This document shows positions 1 to 8,126 of a DNA stretch of 64,000 nucleotides, one piece after another. This DNA comes from Luteibacter sp. UNCMF331Sha3.1 (GTDB lineage Bacteria; Pseudomonadota; Gammaproteobacteria; Xanthomonadales; Rhodanobacteraceae). Numbering within the stretch: the stretch's first letter is position 1; every line of letters begins with the position of its first letter. The notes under the pieces are model-generated. The model saw nothing but the letters and a program-made list of their open reading frames with translations, did not search any database and was not told the origin of the DNA. The position numbers and the translations under genes were made by a program. Where the stretch lies: NCBI RefSeq assembly GCF_900109915.1, contig NZ_FOBU01000001.1, positions 1,821,004-1,885,003 of the forward strand, written 5' to 3'.

Positions 1-33
1 CCTCCGCGGACATCTTTTTCCACGGGGACCGTT

Positions 34-828
34 ATGCGCCGAACCCTTCTCGCTCTCGCCGCCTGCACCGCCATGCCTGCCATCGCGGCGATGAATCCGC
101 TCTGGACGCAACCCGTCGAGCCGCACGCGATCTACGGCAACACGTACTTCGTCGGCACGAAGGGGCTCTCGGCGATCCTCGTCACGTCGCCGCAGGGCCA
201 CGTGCTGATCGACGCGCCGATGGCGCAGAACGTGGCGATCGTCGAGGCCAACATCCGCAAGCTCGGCTTTCGCGTTGAGGACATCAAGGTGATCCTCAAT
301 TCGCACGCGCACTTCGATCACGCAGGCGGCATGGCGGCACTGGCGAAGGACAGCGGCGCGACGGTGCGCGCCACCGCCGCGGGCGCGAAGGAACTCCGGC
401 TCGGCGGCGACGATCCCGACGACCCGCAGCACGGTGAGGCGCCACTCTACGCGACGGTGGACGCGAAAGGCGATATCGCGGACGGGACCGTCGTGCGCGT
501 GGGAGCGCTGGCGCTCACCGCGCACGTCACGCCCGGGCACACCGTTGGCGGCACGGCGTGGACGTGGCAATCGTGCGACGCCAACAACTGCAGACAGATC
601 GCCTACGTCGACAGCCTCTTCGCGTTCTCCGCGGATGGCTATCGCTACAGCGACCATCCCGCGTTCGTCGCCGATTACCGCAAGACGTTCGACCGGGTGG
701 CGGCGTTACCTTGCGACATCCTGGTCACGCCGCACCCGGAGCAGGGCGACGGAAAGACGTGCAAGGAATACGCCGCCGCCGGCCGCGAGCGCCTGGAAGA
801 AAAACTGAAGCAGGAAGCGGGGAAATAG
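34..828 (+). CDS. Subclass B3 metallo-beta-lactamase, periplasmic
   Basis: Zinc-dependent beta-lactam hydrolase of the L1-like B3 group, acting in the periplasm. The 264-aa product starts with a signal peptide (MRRTLLALAA..., probable cleavage after AIAA near residue 19). All expected zinc ligands are visible: H91-x-H93-x-D95-H96, H169 in TPGHTVGGT and H234 in TPHPE. S194 takes the place of the B1/B2 cysteine, as in other B3 enzymes. Cysteines 181, 186, 227 and 243 could form the disulfides seen in this subclass. A GGGG stretch 7-8 nt before the ATG serves as ribosome binding site. It stands alone and converges on the acyltransferase with a 9-nt gap. The family is secure; the substrate range cannot be read from sequence. 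Confidence 0.9.
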   Translation: MRRTLLALAACTAMPAIAAMNPLWTQPVEPHAIYGNTYFVGTKGLSAILVTSPQGHVLIDAPMAQNVAIVEANIRKLGFRVEDIKVILNSHAHFDHAGGMAALAKDSGATVRATAAGAKELRLGGDDPDDPQHGEAPLYATVDAKGDIADGTVVRVGALALTAHVTPGHTVGGTAWTWQSCDANNCRQIAYVDSLFAFSADGYRYSDHPAFVADYRKTFDRVAALPCDILVTPHPEQGDGKTCKEYAAAGRERLEEKLKQEAGK

Positions 829-837
829 AGAAAAGCG

Positions 838-1734
838 TCAGCGCGGCGATGCCAGCATCGCCGCGATCCGCGCGTCCTTCTCCGCCCACAGCTCGTTCAC
901 CCACTGCTGGAAGCCTTCGCGGAAGGTGGCATCGTTCTCGTAGTCGCCTCGCATCGACGGCAGGATGGGCAGCTGCCGCATGTGGATGCGGATCTCGCGG
1001 ATGCGACCCGCCAGCATGTCCATCATGGTCGCGGGCCCATCGGGATACACGATGGTGATGTCGAGTATCTGCCGGATCGCATCGCCCATCGCGTCGATGA
1101 CGAACGCGACACCGCCGGCCTTCGGCTTCAGCAGGTGCACGTAGGGCGATTTCTGCGCGTCGTGCTTCGCAGGCGTGAACCGCGTGCCCTCGGTGAAGTT
1201 CATCACCGACACGGGCAGGTGGCGGAACTTCTCGCAGGCGCGGCGCGTGGCTTCGCGATCCTTGCCTCGCAATTCGGGGCGCGCCTCGAGCTGCTGCCGC
1301 GAATGCCGCTTCATGAACGGAAAATCGAGTGCCCACCACGCGGGGCCGAGGAGCGGGACCCAGATCAGCTGGCTCTTGAGGAAGAAACGCATGAACGGAA
1401 CGCGCCGGTTGAACACCTTCTGCAGGGCAGGGATGTCGACCCAGCTCTGGTGGTTGCACACCATCAGATAATTCTCACGCGGCGCCAGTCCGCCGTCGCC
1501 TTCCACCACCCAGCGCGTCCGTGTGAATGCGCCGAACAGCCAGCCATTGAAGCCGAGCCAGCTTTCCGCGATCCACACCAGCACCGCGCCGATCGATCGC
1601 CGCATGCCCGCGGCGGGCGCGATCACGCGCACCAGCGAGAGGGTGAGCAGCGGAATGACGTGGAGGAGGGTGCTCGCCAGCAACAGGAGGCAGGCGATGG
1701 GAACGCGCAGGAAAGTGGGGAGCGAAGCGAACAT
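838..1734 (-). CDS. PlsC-type 1-acylglycerol-3-phosphate acyltransferase (YihG-like)
   Basis: Membrane-associated acyltransferase of 298 aa, expected to transfer a fatty acyl chain to a lysophosphatidate-type acceptor in phospholipid synthesis. An N-terminal hydrophobic stretch (residues about 8-40) anchors it. The catalytic HX4D motif is in NHQSWVDI (residues about 93-100), and the acceptor-binding motif FTEGTRFT is near residue 180. The arrangement with a long insert after HX4D and the KRHSRQQL stretch resembles E. coli YihG rather than the shorter housekeeping PlsC. The C-terminal region (WVNELWAEKDARIAAML) is typical of that subgroup. Monocistronic, facing the beta-lactamase gene tail to tail. 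Confidence 0.85.
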   Translation of the reverse strand: MFASLPTFLRVPIACLLLLASTLLHVIPLLTLSLVRVIAPAAGMRRSIGAVLVWIAESWLGFNGWLFGAFTRTRWVVEGDGGLAPRENYLMVCNHQSWVDIPALQKVFNRRVPFMRFFLKSQLIWVPLLGPAWWALDFPFMKRHSRQQLEARPELRGKDREATRRACEKFRHLPVSVMNFTEGTRFTPAKHDAQKSPYVHLLKPKAGGVAFVIDAMGDAIRQILDITIVYPDGPATMMDMLAGRIREIRIHMRQLPILPSMRGDYENDATFREGFQQWVNELWAEKDARIAAMLASPR

Positions 1735-1791
1735 GCGGTAAGGACTGACCGAAGGAACCCAGAGTCTACAGGCACGCCCCGGGCGTTGGCC

Positions 1792-4344
1792 CTAGGCGCC
1801 CAGGGATGCTCCGACCGTCTCCAGATCCTGTTTCACCACGTCGATGCCCTCCCACGGATCCTTTTTCAGTCGCGCGAGACGCTTCGGCACGCTGTGGATG
1901 TCGAAGGCGTTTCCGGACTTCACCTTGCCCAGTTCCTCCCAGCGGAGGGGCACCGCCACCGGTGCGCCGGGCCGGCCACGCAGCGAATACGACGCCACGG
2001 CGGTGGCGCCGCGACCGTTCCGCAGATAGTCGACGTAGATCTTTCCATGCCGGAAACGCTTGGTCGCGGTGGCGACGAATTCCAGGGGGTGCAGGGCGGC
2101 GAGCGCTTCGGCGAAGCCGCGCGCGAACGTCTTCACGGTGTCCCAGTCCGCGCCGGGGTTCAGCGGCACCACCACGTGCAGCCCCTTCCCACCCGTGGTG
2201 CGCACGAACGACACGAGGCCGAGCTGTTCGAGCAGCTCGCGCACCTGCCGCGCCGCGGCGACGACGCGGCTCCAGGCGACGTCGTCGCCCGGGTCGAGAT
2301 CGAACACCACGCGATCCGCGATGTCGGGCGAGCCGACGTGCGACCCCCAGGGATGGAATTCCACGGCGCCGAACTGCACCAGCTCGATCAGGCCGGCTTC
2401 GTCGCGTGGATAGAGATACACGCCCTGTGCACCCGTTTCCTCCTTCAGCTTCGCGGTGCCGACGTGATCGAGCCCGGCCATCACGTGTTTCTGGAAAAAG
2501 CACGGCTTGCCGATGCCGCCGGGACAACGGATCGTCGACGTGGGGCGGTCCGCGATACCGGGCAGCATCCACGGCATCACCGCGCGGTAGTAGTCCACCA
2601 CCTGTTGCTTGGTGATGCCATCGTCGGGAAACACGACACGGTCGGGATGGGTGATCACGACATCGCGGGGGTTGCCGGCCGGTGCGCTGATCGCAGGCTT
2701 CGCGGCGCGCGAGGTCTTCTTCGGCGCGGCCGGTGCGCGATCGGCGTCGCGCAGGTCGGCAGGTGCCTTGTCGACGCGCAACGTCTTGAGGCTCGGCTGG
2801 CGCAGCAGGTTCTTGTTGCCGATGCCGCGGTAATACACCTCGGCGACCGCGGTGGGCGCCACCCAGAGGGCACCGCGCAGGGTCGGATCCACGGCGTCGA
2901 TGCGCACGGATGGCTTCGTCGCGCCCCCTTTCGCCAGCGTCTTGCCGAGCTGGCGAAGCATGTCGTCGGTGAATCCGGTGCCGACGCGTCCCACGTACGT
3001 CCATCCGCCATCCGCATCGGGCTTCGCGAGCAGCAACGACCCGAAGACCAGTCGCGACCCCTTCGCCGGCGTGTAGCCGACGATCGCGAACTCATCGCTC
3101 TCGAGGCGCTTGATCTTCAGCCAGTCGTCGCCGCGTCCGCCGTGGTAAGGGCCTTTCGCCCGCTTCGAAACGATGCCTTCGAGCTTCTGCTCCATCGCCA
3201 TCGCGAACACCTCGTCGCCATGGCCGACGTTGTGCCCGCTGAAGGACAGATGGGCCGGCGCGTGCGCGAGCAGGCGTTCGAGCAGGGCCTTACGCTGCAC
3301 CAGCGGCACGCGCGTGAGGTCGTAGCCTTCGCAGAACGGGATGTCGAAGAGCATGTACACCAGCGGGGCGCTGGCCTCGCCGGACAGCGTCTTCTGCAGC
3401 GCGTTGAAGTCGCTGCGCCCCTGCGCGTCCAGCGCGATCAGCTCGCCGTCCAGCCGCAAGCCCTCCAGTCCAAGCGCCTCGATCGCCTCCGCGATTTCGG
3501 GGAGGCGATCGTTCCAGGGCAGGGCATTGCGCGACCACAGCGACACCTTGCCCTTCGCCATGCCCGCGAGGATGCGGTAGCCATCCCACTTCACCTCGTG
3601 CAGCCAGTCGTCGCCCTGCGGCGGCGTCTCGCGGAGCTTCGCCAGCTGCGGCGCAAAGAAGTCGGTGCTGGCCTTACCCTTGCGCGCACCGTCGAGTGTC
3701 GCCGCCTGCTTCGTCAGCGCGGCGGCGGCGACCTTGCGCGTCTTCGGCGCCGCTTTCCGGCGCGATGTCGATTTCTTCGCGGCGTCGCGAAGGGCGGGGG
3801 TCTTCGCCGCCTGGCGTGTGCTCTTTCGCATGGTCGCATCCAGGAGATCGTCGGCCTCGACATCGCCGGCATAGGCGTCGTCGACCTTGATGAGGAACCA
3901 CGCCGGCTGACGCTCCTTGCGACCGCTGCGCACGAGGTGCCAGCTTCCCTTCAGGCGCTTGCCGAACAATTCGAAGGCGAGGTGGCCCTTGCGTAGCTGC
4001 GCCTCCACGTCGCCGCGCGTGGACCACACGCCCTTGTCGAAGAGATCCACGTGGCCCTTGCCGTAGCCCTCGTCGATGTCGCCTTCGAAATCGGCGTACG
4101 ACACCGGGTGGTCCTCGACCTCCACGGCCAGTCGCTTGACCTTCGGGTCGTAGCTCGGCCCCTTCGGCACGGCCCAGCTGCGCAGCACGTCGCCGACCTG
4201 CAGGCGGAAGTCGAAATGCCGCCGCGACGCGTGGTGCAGCTGCACGACGAAAAGGGCGCGTCCGCCCTTGCCGGCCGACGCGTCGGGCGTGGGCTCGCGC
4301 GTCTTCGCGAAGTCGCGCTTGCGACGGTAATCCTGCAGGGTCAT
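1792..4344 (-). CDS. ligD: ATP-dependent DNA ligase LigD (phosphoesterase-ligase-polymerase)
   Basis: Multifunctional end-joining enzyme with all three LigD domains in the Pseudomonas order. The 3'-phosphoesterase spans residues about 30-160 (LHHASRRHFDFRL, VEVEDHPVSY, GYGKG). A basic, Lys/Ala-rich linker covers about 172-225. The adenylating ligase core begins with the KxDG nucleophile K252 (EVKWDGYRI). The C-terminal primase-like polymerase covers about 550-840 (VFDLDPGDDVAW, FVRTTGGKGLHVVVPL, VDYLRNGRGATAVASYS). The 850-aa start at MTLQDYRRKRDF was chosen because family similarity begins there; a longer in-frame extension to 4509 has no support. The partner ku gene is not in the window, so this copy is either an orphan or served by a distant ku. 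Confidence 0.93.
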   Translation of the reverse strand: MTLQDYRRKRDFAKTREPTPDASAGKGGRALFVVQLHHASRRHFDFRLQVGDVLRSWAVPKGPSYDPKVKRLAVEVEDHPVSYADFEGDIDEGYGKGHVDLFDKGVWSTRGDVEAQLRKGHLAFELFGKRLKGSWHLVRSGRKERQPAWFLIKVDDAYAGDVEADDLLDATMRKSTRQAAKTPALRDAAKKSTSRRKAAPKTRKVAAAALTKQAATLDGARKGKASTDFFAPQLAKLRETPPQGDDWLHEVKWDGYRILAGMAKGKVSLWSRNALPWNDRLPEIAEAIEALGLEGLRLDGELIALDAQGRSDFNALQKTLSGEASAPLVYMLFDIPFCEGYDLTRVPLVQRKALLERLLAHAPAHLSFSGHNVGHGDEVFAMAMEQKLEGIVSKRAKGPYHGGRGDDWLKIKRLESDEFAIVGYTPAKGSRLVFGSLLLAKPDADGGWTYVGRVGTGFTDDMLRQLGKTLAKGGATKPSVRIDAVDPTLRGALWVAPTAVAEVYYRGIGNKNLLRQPSLKTLRVDKAPADLRDADRAPAAPKKTSRAAKPAISAPAGNPRDVVITHPDRVVFPDDGITKQQVVDYYRAVMPWMLPGIADRPTSTIRCPGGIGKPCFFQKHVMAGLDHVGTAKLKEETGAQGVYLYPRDEAGLIELVQFGAVEFHPWGSHVGSPDIADRVVFDLDPGDDVAWSRVVAAARQVRELLEQLGLVSFVRTTGGKGLHVVVPLNPGADWDTVKTFARGFAEALAALHPLEFVATATKRFRHGKIYVDYLRNGRGATAVASYSLRGRPGAPVAVPLRWEELGKVKSGNAFDIHSVPKRLARLKKDPWEGIDVVKQDLETVGASLGA

Positions 4345-4496
4345 GCCTGATCGTTGGCCGGGGGGCGTGAACGTCCCGTCGAAGATGGCCGATGTCGTCC
4401 CGCTTTCAGAATTGTCGTGTGGGATGTGCTGGCCAGGAGGAACAGAATCGAGGGCCACCGCCGTCGCGGAACCGAACCCCTCGCAAGGAACGCCCC

Positions 4497-5459
4497 ATGA
4501 ATCGCCCATTCCGAGGCATCGCTTCGCTTCTTTTCGTTTTGGGCCTGCTAGGCCCCTCGCTCTCCGCGCACGCCGGCTGCCTGTCCTACCCGTCGCAGGC
4601 CGCGCCGCAGGCGGTCACCTTCGGTACCGTCCGGGTTCCGGCGGATGCCGCGCCCGGCACCGTGCTCGCGGTGCGCGATTCGCAGCCAAACTTCAGCCCC
4701 GCCAAGCATAAGTGCGACAAGGCGTCCCGCGCCGCGCGGCTCGGGGTGTTCAGGACGCCGAGCACGCTCGGCGGCGGGATGTACGACACGAACATCCCTG
4801 GGATCGGCATACGCATCCGTCACTTCGGATTCCAGCTGGGCTTCGACAACGCGCTCGTACCCTCCGAAAGTCCCTTGCCGTCGTGGGCCTTCTACCCGAT
4901 CGTCGGCGCGCATTTCCGCGTGGAGCTCGTGAAGACCGGCCCCGTGACGAAGGCCGGCGACCTGAGCGCCGGTACCATCGCGGAAGCCGGATACGATGGC
5001 CACCGGCAGTGGTGGGCCGACCTCGGGGCCACCCGCATCGAGCCCGAGCACGGCACCTGCGCGTTCCATGCGCGGCACCTCGTGTTCGACCTCGGCGACG
5101 TCGATGGGGGCACGCTCGTCGCGCAGGGACACAGCCGATGGGCGAACCAGTCGCTCGCCGTTACGCAATGCACCAACGTGACGCAGATCGACATGACATT
5201 CGAGGGCGCCGCGCACGACACCGACGCGTCGCTCTTCCGTCTCGACGCCACGCCCGGCACCGCTCGCGGCATCGGCGTGGAGCTGCGATCCGTCTACCCG
5301 GACGCGCAGGCCATGCCGAACGCGTCGGTGCCCCTGGTGTTCGACGTCATCACCGGCGACGACACCTATGCGTTTCGCGCGCGTTACCGTGCCACCGGCG
5401 AGGCGGTGTCTCCCGGAACGGCGAACGCGAGCATCACGGTGCGCGTCGCCTATCGGTGA
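4497..5459 (+). CDS. Orphan type 1 fimbrial (pilin/adhesin-like) protein
   Basis: Secreted protein of 320 aa with a signal peptide ending at SAHA|GC (residue about 26). It looks like a two-domain chaperone-usher fimbrial subunit. The N-terminal half has adhesin-type features (MYDTNIPGIGIRI, VGAHFRVELVKTGPV, TIAEAGYD). The C-terminal half reads like a pilin domain: FDLGDVDGG, a cysteine in TQCTNV, the strand IDMTFEGAA, then TPGTARGIGVELR and a closing FRARYRATG...VSPGTANASITVRVAY. The penultimate Tyr and beta-zipper-like end match pilins. AAGGAA precedes the ATG. No chaperone or usher gene lies nearby, which is unusual; it sits between ligD and copA. Recognised from motif pattern only, so the domain split is inferred. 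Confidence 0.68.
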   Translation: MNRPFRGIASLLFVLGLLGPSLSAHAGCLSYPSQAAPQAVTFGTVRVPADAAPGTVLAVRDSQPNFSPAKHKCDKASRAARLGVFRTPSTLGGGMYDTNIPGIGIRIRHFGFQLGFDNALVPSESPLPSWAFYPIVGAHFRVELVKTGPVTKAGDLSAGTIAEAGYDGHRQWWADLGATRIEPEHGTCAFHARHLVFDLGDVDGGTLVAQGHSRWANQSLAVTQCTNVTQIDMTFEGAAHDTDASLFRLDATPGTARGIGVELRSVYPDAQAMPNASVPLVFDVITGDDTYAFRARYRATGEAVSPGTANASITVRVAYR

Positions 5460-5550
5460 CGCCGGAATCACGGTCGGGCCCGCGTGGAGGCTGGTCCAGA
5501 GTTGCCGGCCACGCGATGCGCTGGCTACGCTCGGGCTTCTTCCCGTGCAG

Positions 5551-7254
5551 ATGGCGCGACGCTCCGTGACCGATATCGACAACAGCGCTACCCATGCTCC
5601 CCGGCGCCGTTTCGTCCAGGGGCTCGTCATCGCCGGCATCGCGGCGGGTGTCGGCGTGCTGCGCCCGGGCTATGCGACGGCGGCGATGAAGGTGCCGGCG
5701 CAACGCGTCGGGCCGGAGGTTCAGCTCGACCTCGTCGCCGCCACGGTGGATTTCACCGGACGTGCCCGGCGCGCCGTCACGGTCGATGGAAGCGTGCCGG
5801 GGCCGGTGTTGCGGTTCCGGGAAGGCGATGTCGCGTCCATCCAGGTGCGCAACACCCTCGACACGACGTCATCGATTCACTGGCACGGACTGATCGTGCC
5901 CGCGAATCAGGATGGCGTGCCAGGCCTGAGCTTCGACGGCATCGCACCCGGCAGCACGTACCGCTATCGGTTCCCGTTGCGACAGTCCGGCACGTACTGG
6001 TACCACGCGCACAGCCGTTTTCAGGAACAGAGCGGTCTTTACGGTGCGATCGTGGTCGAGCCCCGCGACGGCGAGCGCCACGCCTGCGATCGCGAGCACG
6101 TGCTGCTCATCAGCGACTGGAGCGACGAAGATCCGGAGAGCATCTACGCCCGGCTCCGGACGCGCAGCGACATCTACAACTACGGGCAGCCGACGCTCGT
6201 GGACTTCATGCGCGACGCCCGCGCGAAAGGCTTCGGCGACGCGGTCGCGATGCGACGCATGTGGAACCGCATGCGCATGAACCCGACCGATCTCGCCGAC
6301 GTCTCGGCCGCGACGTATACGTATCTCGTCAACGGCGCGACGCCCGCCGCCAACTGGACGGGTGACTTCCGTCCCGGCGAGCGCGTGCGCCTGAGGGTGA
6401 TCAATGGGTCGTCGAACTCGATCTTCGACCTGCGCATCCCCGGCCTCGGGCTTCGTGTGATCGCCGCGGACGGGCAGGACGTCGAACCGGTGGTCGTCGA
6501 CGAGATCCGTCTGTCGGCCGGCGAAACATACGATGTCATCGTCGAGCCCGGCGAAGACCGTGCGTACACGATCTTCGCGCAATCCATCGATCGCTCGGGT
6601 TACGCCCGCGCGACGCTCGCGCCGCGTGCCGGCATGGTCGCGGCGGTGCCCCCACTAGATCCCCGTCCGCGGCTCGCCATGCGCGACATGATGGGTGCGA
6701 TGGGAGGCGACGGCGGCGAGCACGGCGCCATGGCGATGGCGAACCACGCACGCACCGAATACGGACCCGGCACCGACATGCGCGTGGACATGCCGCGAAC
6801 CAACCTCGACGATCCGGGGGTCGGCCTGCGCGAGCGCGATCATCGCGTTCTGACGTACGCGGACCTTCGCAGCATCGATGGTCCCCGGGACCGGCGTACG
6901 CCGGGCCGCACGATCGAGCTGCATCTCACGGGCAACATGGAGCGCTTCGCCTGGTCGTTCGACGGCGTGAAGTACTCCGCGGCCAAACCGGTGCACTTCC
7001 GCGAGGGCGAGCGCCTGCGCATTCGTCTCGTCAACGACACGATGATGAACCACCCCATCCACCTGCATGGCATGTGGAGCGAGCTGGAATCGCCCGACGG
7101 TGCTTTCCAGGTGCGCAAGCACACGGTCAACGTGCAGCCCGCCCAACAGGTGACCTACGCCGTCACGGCCGACAATCCGGGCCGCTGGGCATTCCATTGC
7201 CACATGCTCTTCCACATGGAAGCGGGCATGTTCCGCGAAGTGGTGGTGTCGTGA
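5551..7254 (+). CDS. copA: Multicopper oxidase CopA, copper resistance
   Basis: Periplasmic copper oxidase that detoxifies or sequesters copper. A Tat signal is visible (RRRFVQGLVIAGIAAGVGVL, residues 18-37), so the folded, metallated enzyme would be exported. Copper ligands are all present: HWHG and YWYHAHS in the first cupredoxin domain, HPIHLHG and HCHMLFHMEAGM in the last. A Met/His-rich insert (MRDMMGAMGGDGGEHGAMAMANH, residues about 375-400) is typical of CopA. The start MARRSVTD was preferred because it places the Tat motif near the N-terminus; upstream in-frame codons overlap the fimbrial gene. The stop overlaps the copB start by 4 nt (GTGA), indicating a translationally coupled operon. 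Confidence 0.9.
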   Translation: MARRSVTDIDNSATHAPRRRFVQGLVIAGIAAGVGVLRPGYATAAMKVPAQRVGPEVQLDLVAATVDFTGRARRAVTVDGSVPGPVLRFREGDVASIQVRNTLDTTSSIHWHGLIVPANQDGVPGLSFDGIAPGSTYRYRFPLRQSGTYWYHAHSRFQEQSGLYGAIVVEPRDGERHACDREHVLLISDWSDEDPESIYARLRTRSDIYNYGQPTLVDFMRDARAKGFGDAVAMRRMWNRMRMNPTDLADVSAATYTYLVNGATPAANWTGDFRPGERVRLRVINGSSNSIFDLRIPGLGLRVIAADGQDVEPVVVDEIRLSAGETYDVIVEPGEDRAYTIFAQSIDRSGYARATLAPRAGMVAAVPPLDPRPRLAMRDMMGAMGGDGGEHGAMAMANHARTEYGPGTDMRVDMPRTNLDDPGVGLRERDHRVLTYADLRSIDGPRDRRTPGRTIELHLTGNMERFAWSFDGVKYSAAKPVHFREGERLRIRLVNDTMMNHPIHLHGMWSELESPDGAFQVRKHTVNVQPAQQVTYAVTADNPGRWAFHCHMLFHMEAGMFREVVVS

Positions 7255-8126
7255 GGCGTTTGCTGGTCGGCGTGCTGCTTTCCCTTCCCGCCGCCGCCTT
7301 CGCGCAGGCGATGCCGGACATGGATCATGCGGCGATGGGTCACCACGACATACCCGACATGACCATGGGCCCGATGCAGGGCGGGCGCGCGCCGGCGAAT
7401 GCGCGAAGCGGCGACTGGTCCGAGGGTGTCGAAGGCTCGTCGATGCCCGGCATGGCGATGCACGACATGGACGACACGGCGGGCGCCGGCACCTTGCTGG
7501 TCGATCGCCTGGAATCGTTCGCGGGGCAGGGAGGTCACGGCCAGTCGTGGGAAATCGACGGCTGGTATGGCAACGATACGGACAAGGCCTGGTTGCGCAG
7601 CGAAGGCGAGCGCGTGGCCCGTCGTGCGCACGACGCCGACGTGGAGTTGTTCTGGAGTCACGCGGTGGCGACGTTCTGGGACACGCAGCTCGGCGTGCGT
7701 GTCGATCCGGGCGAGGGCGCGGACGCCGGCGGGCGCGCACCGGCACGACGATGGGCCGCCTTCGGGCTGCAAGGCCTCGCGCCGTACTGGTTCGAACTGG
7801 AAGCCACCGCTTATGTCGGTACCGGCGGCCGAACGGCGGCACGCGTCCGCGCCGAGTACGAACTGAGGATCACGCAGCGCCTGATCCTGCAGCCCGAGCT
7901 CGAACTCAACGCCTACGGGAGGGACGACGCACGCCGCGGAATCGGCTCGGGCCTTTCCAGCGTCGAAGGCGGCCTGCGGCTGCGCTACGAGATCCGGCGC
8001 AGCATCGCGCCCTACGTCGGCATCGCGTGGGAGCACGTCACGGGCAACACGGCCGATCAGGCACGCGACGCCGGACGGCGCATCACCGATCGTCGCTGGG
8101 TGGCCGGTGTGCGTCTCTGGTTCTGA
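7251..8126 (+). CDS. copB: Copper resistance protein CopB, outer membrane
   Basis: Outer-membrane copper-binding protein of 291 aa, second gene of the copAB operon. The GTG start at 7251 overlaps the copA stop, and a signal peptide follows (RRLLVGVLLSLPAAAFAQA). A copper-binding Met/His-rich segment (PDMDHAAMGHHDIPDMTMGPM and SSMPGMAMHDMDD, residues about 20-85) precedes the beta-barrel domain. The barrel carries family signatures WEIDGWYGNDTDKAWLRSEG and ELRITQRLILQPELELNAYG and ends in an aromatic residue (VRLWF), as outer-membrane barrels do. Its last 44 nt overlap the 3' end of the oppositely oriented exporter gene. Confidence 0.9.
   Translation: MRRLLVGVLLSLPAAAFAQAMPDMDHAAMGHHDIPDMTMGPMQGGRAPANARSGDWSEGVEGSSMPGMAMHDMDDTAGAGTLLVDRLESFAGQGGHGQSWEIDGWYGNDTDKAWLRSEGERVARRAHDADVELFWSHAVATFWDTQLGVRVDPGEGADAGGRAPARRWAAFGLQGLAPYWFELEATAYVGTGGRTAARVRAEYELRITQRLILQPELELNAYGRDDARRGIGSGLSSVEGGLRLRYEIRRSIAPYVGIAWEHVTGNTADQARDAGRRITDRRWVAGVRLWF

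Noticed and set aside
982-3996. 1004-aa open frame on the plus strand
   Set aside because: It runs antisense to the acyltransferase and ligD genes and is a codon-bias shadow rich in Arg/His/Gln with no domain.
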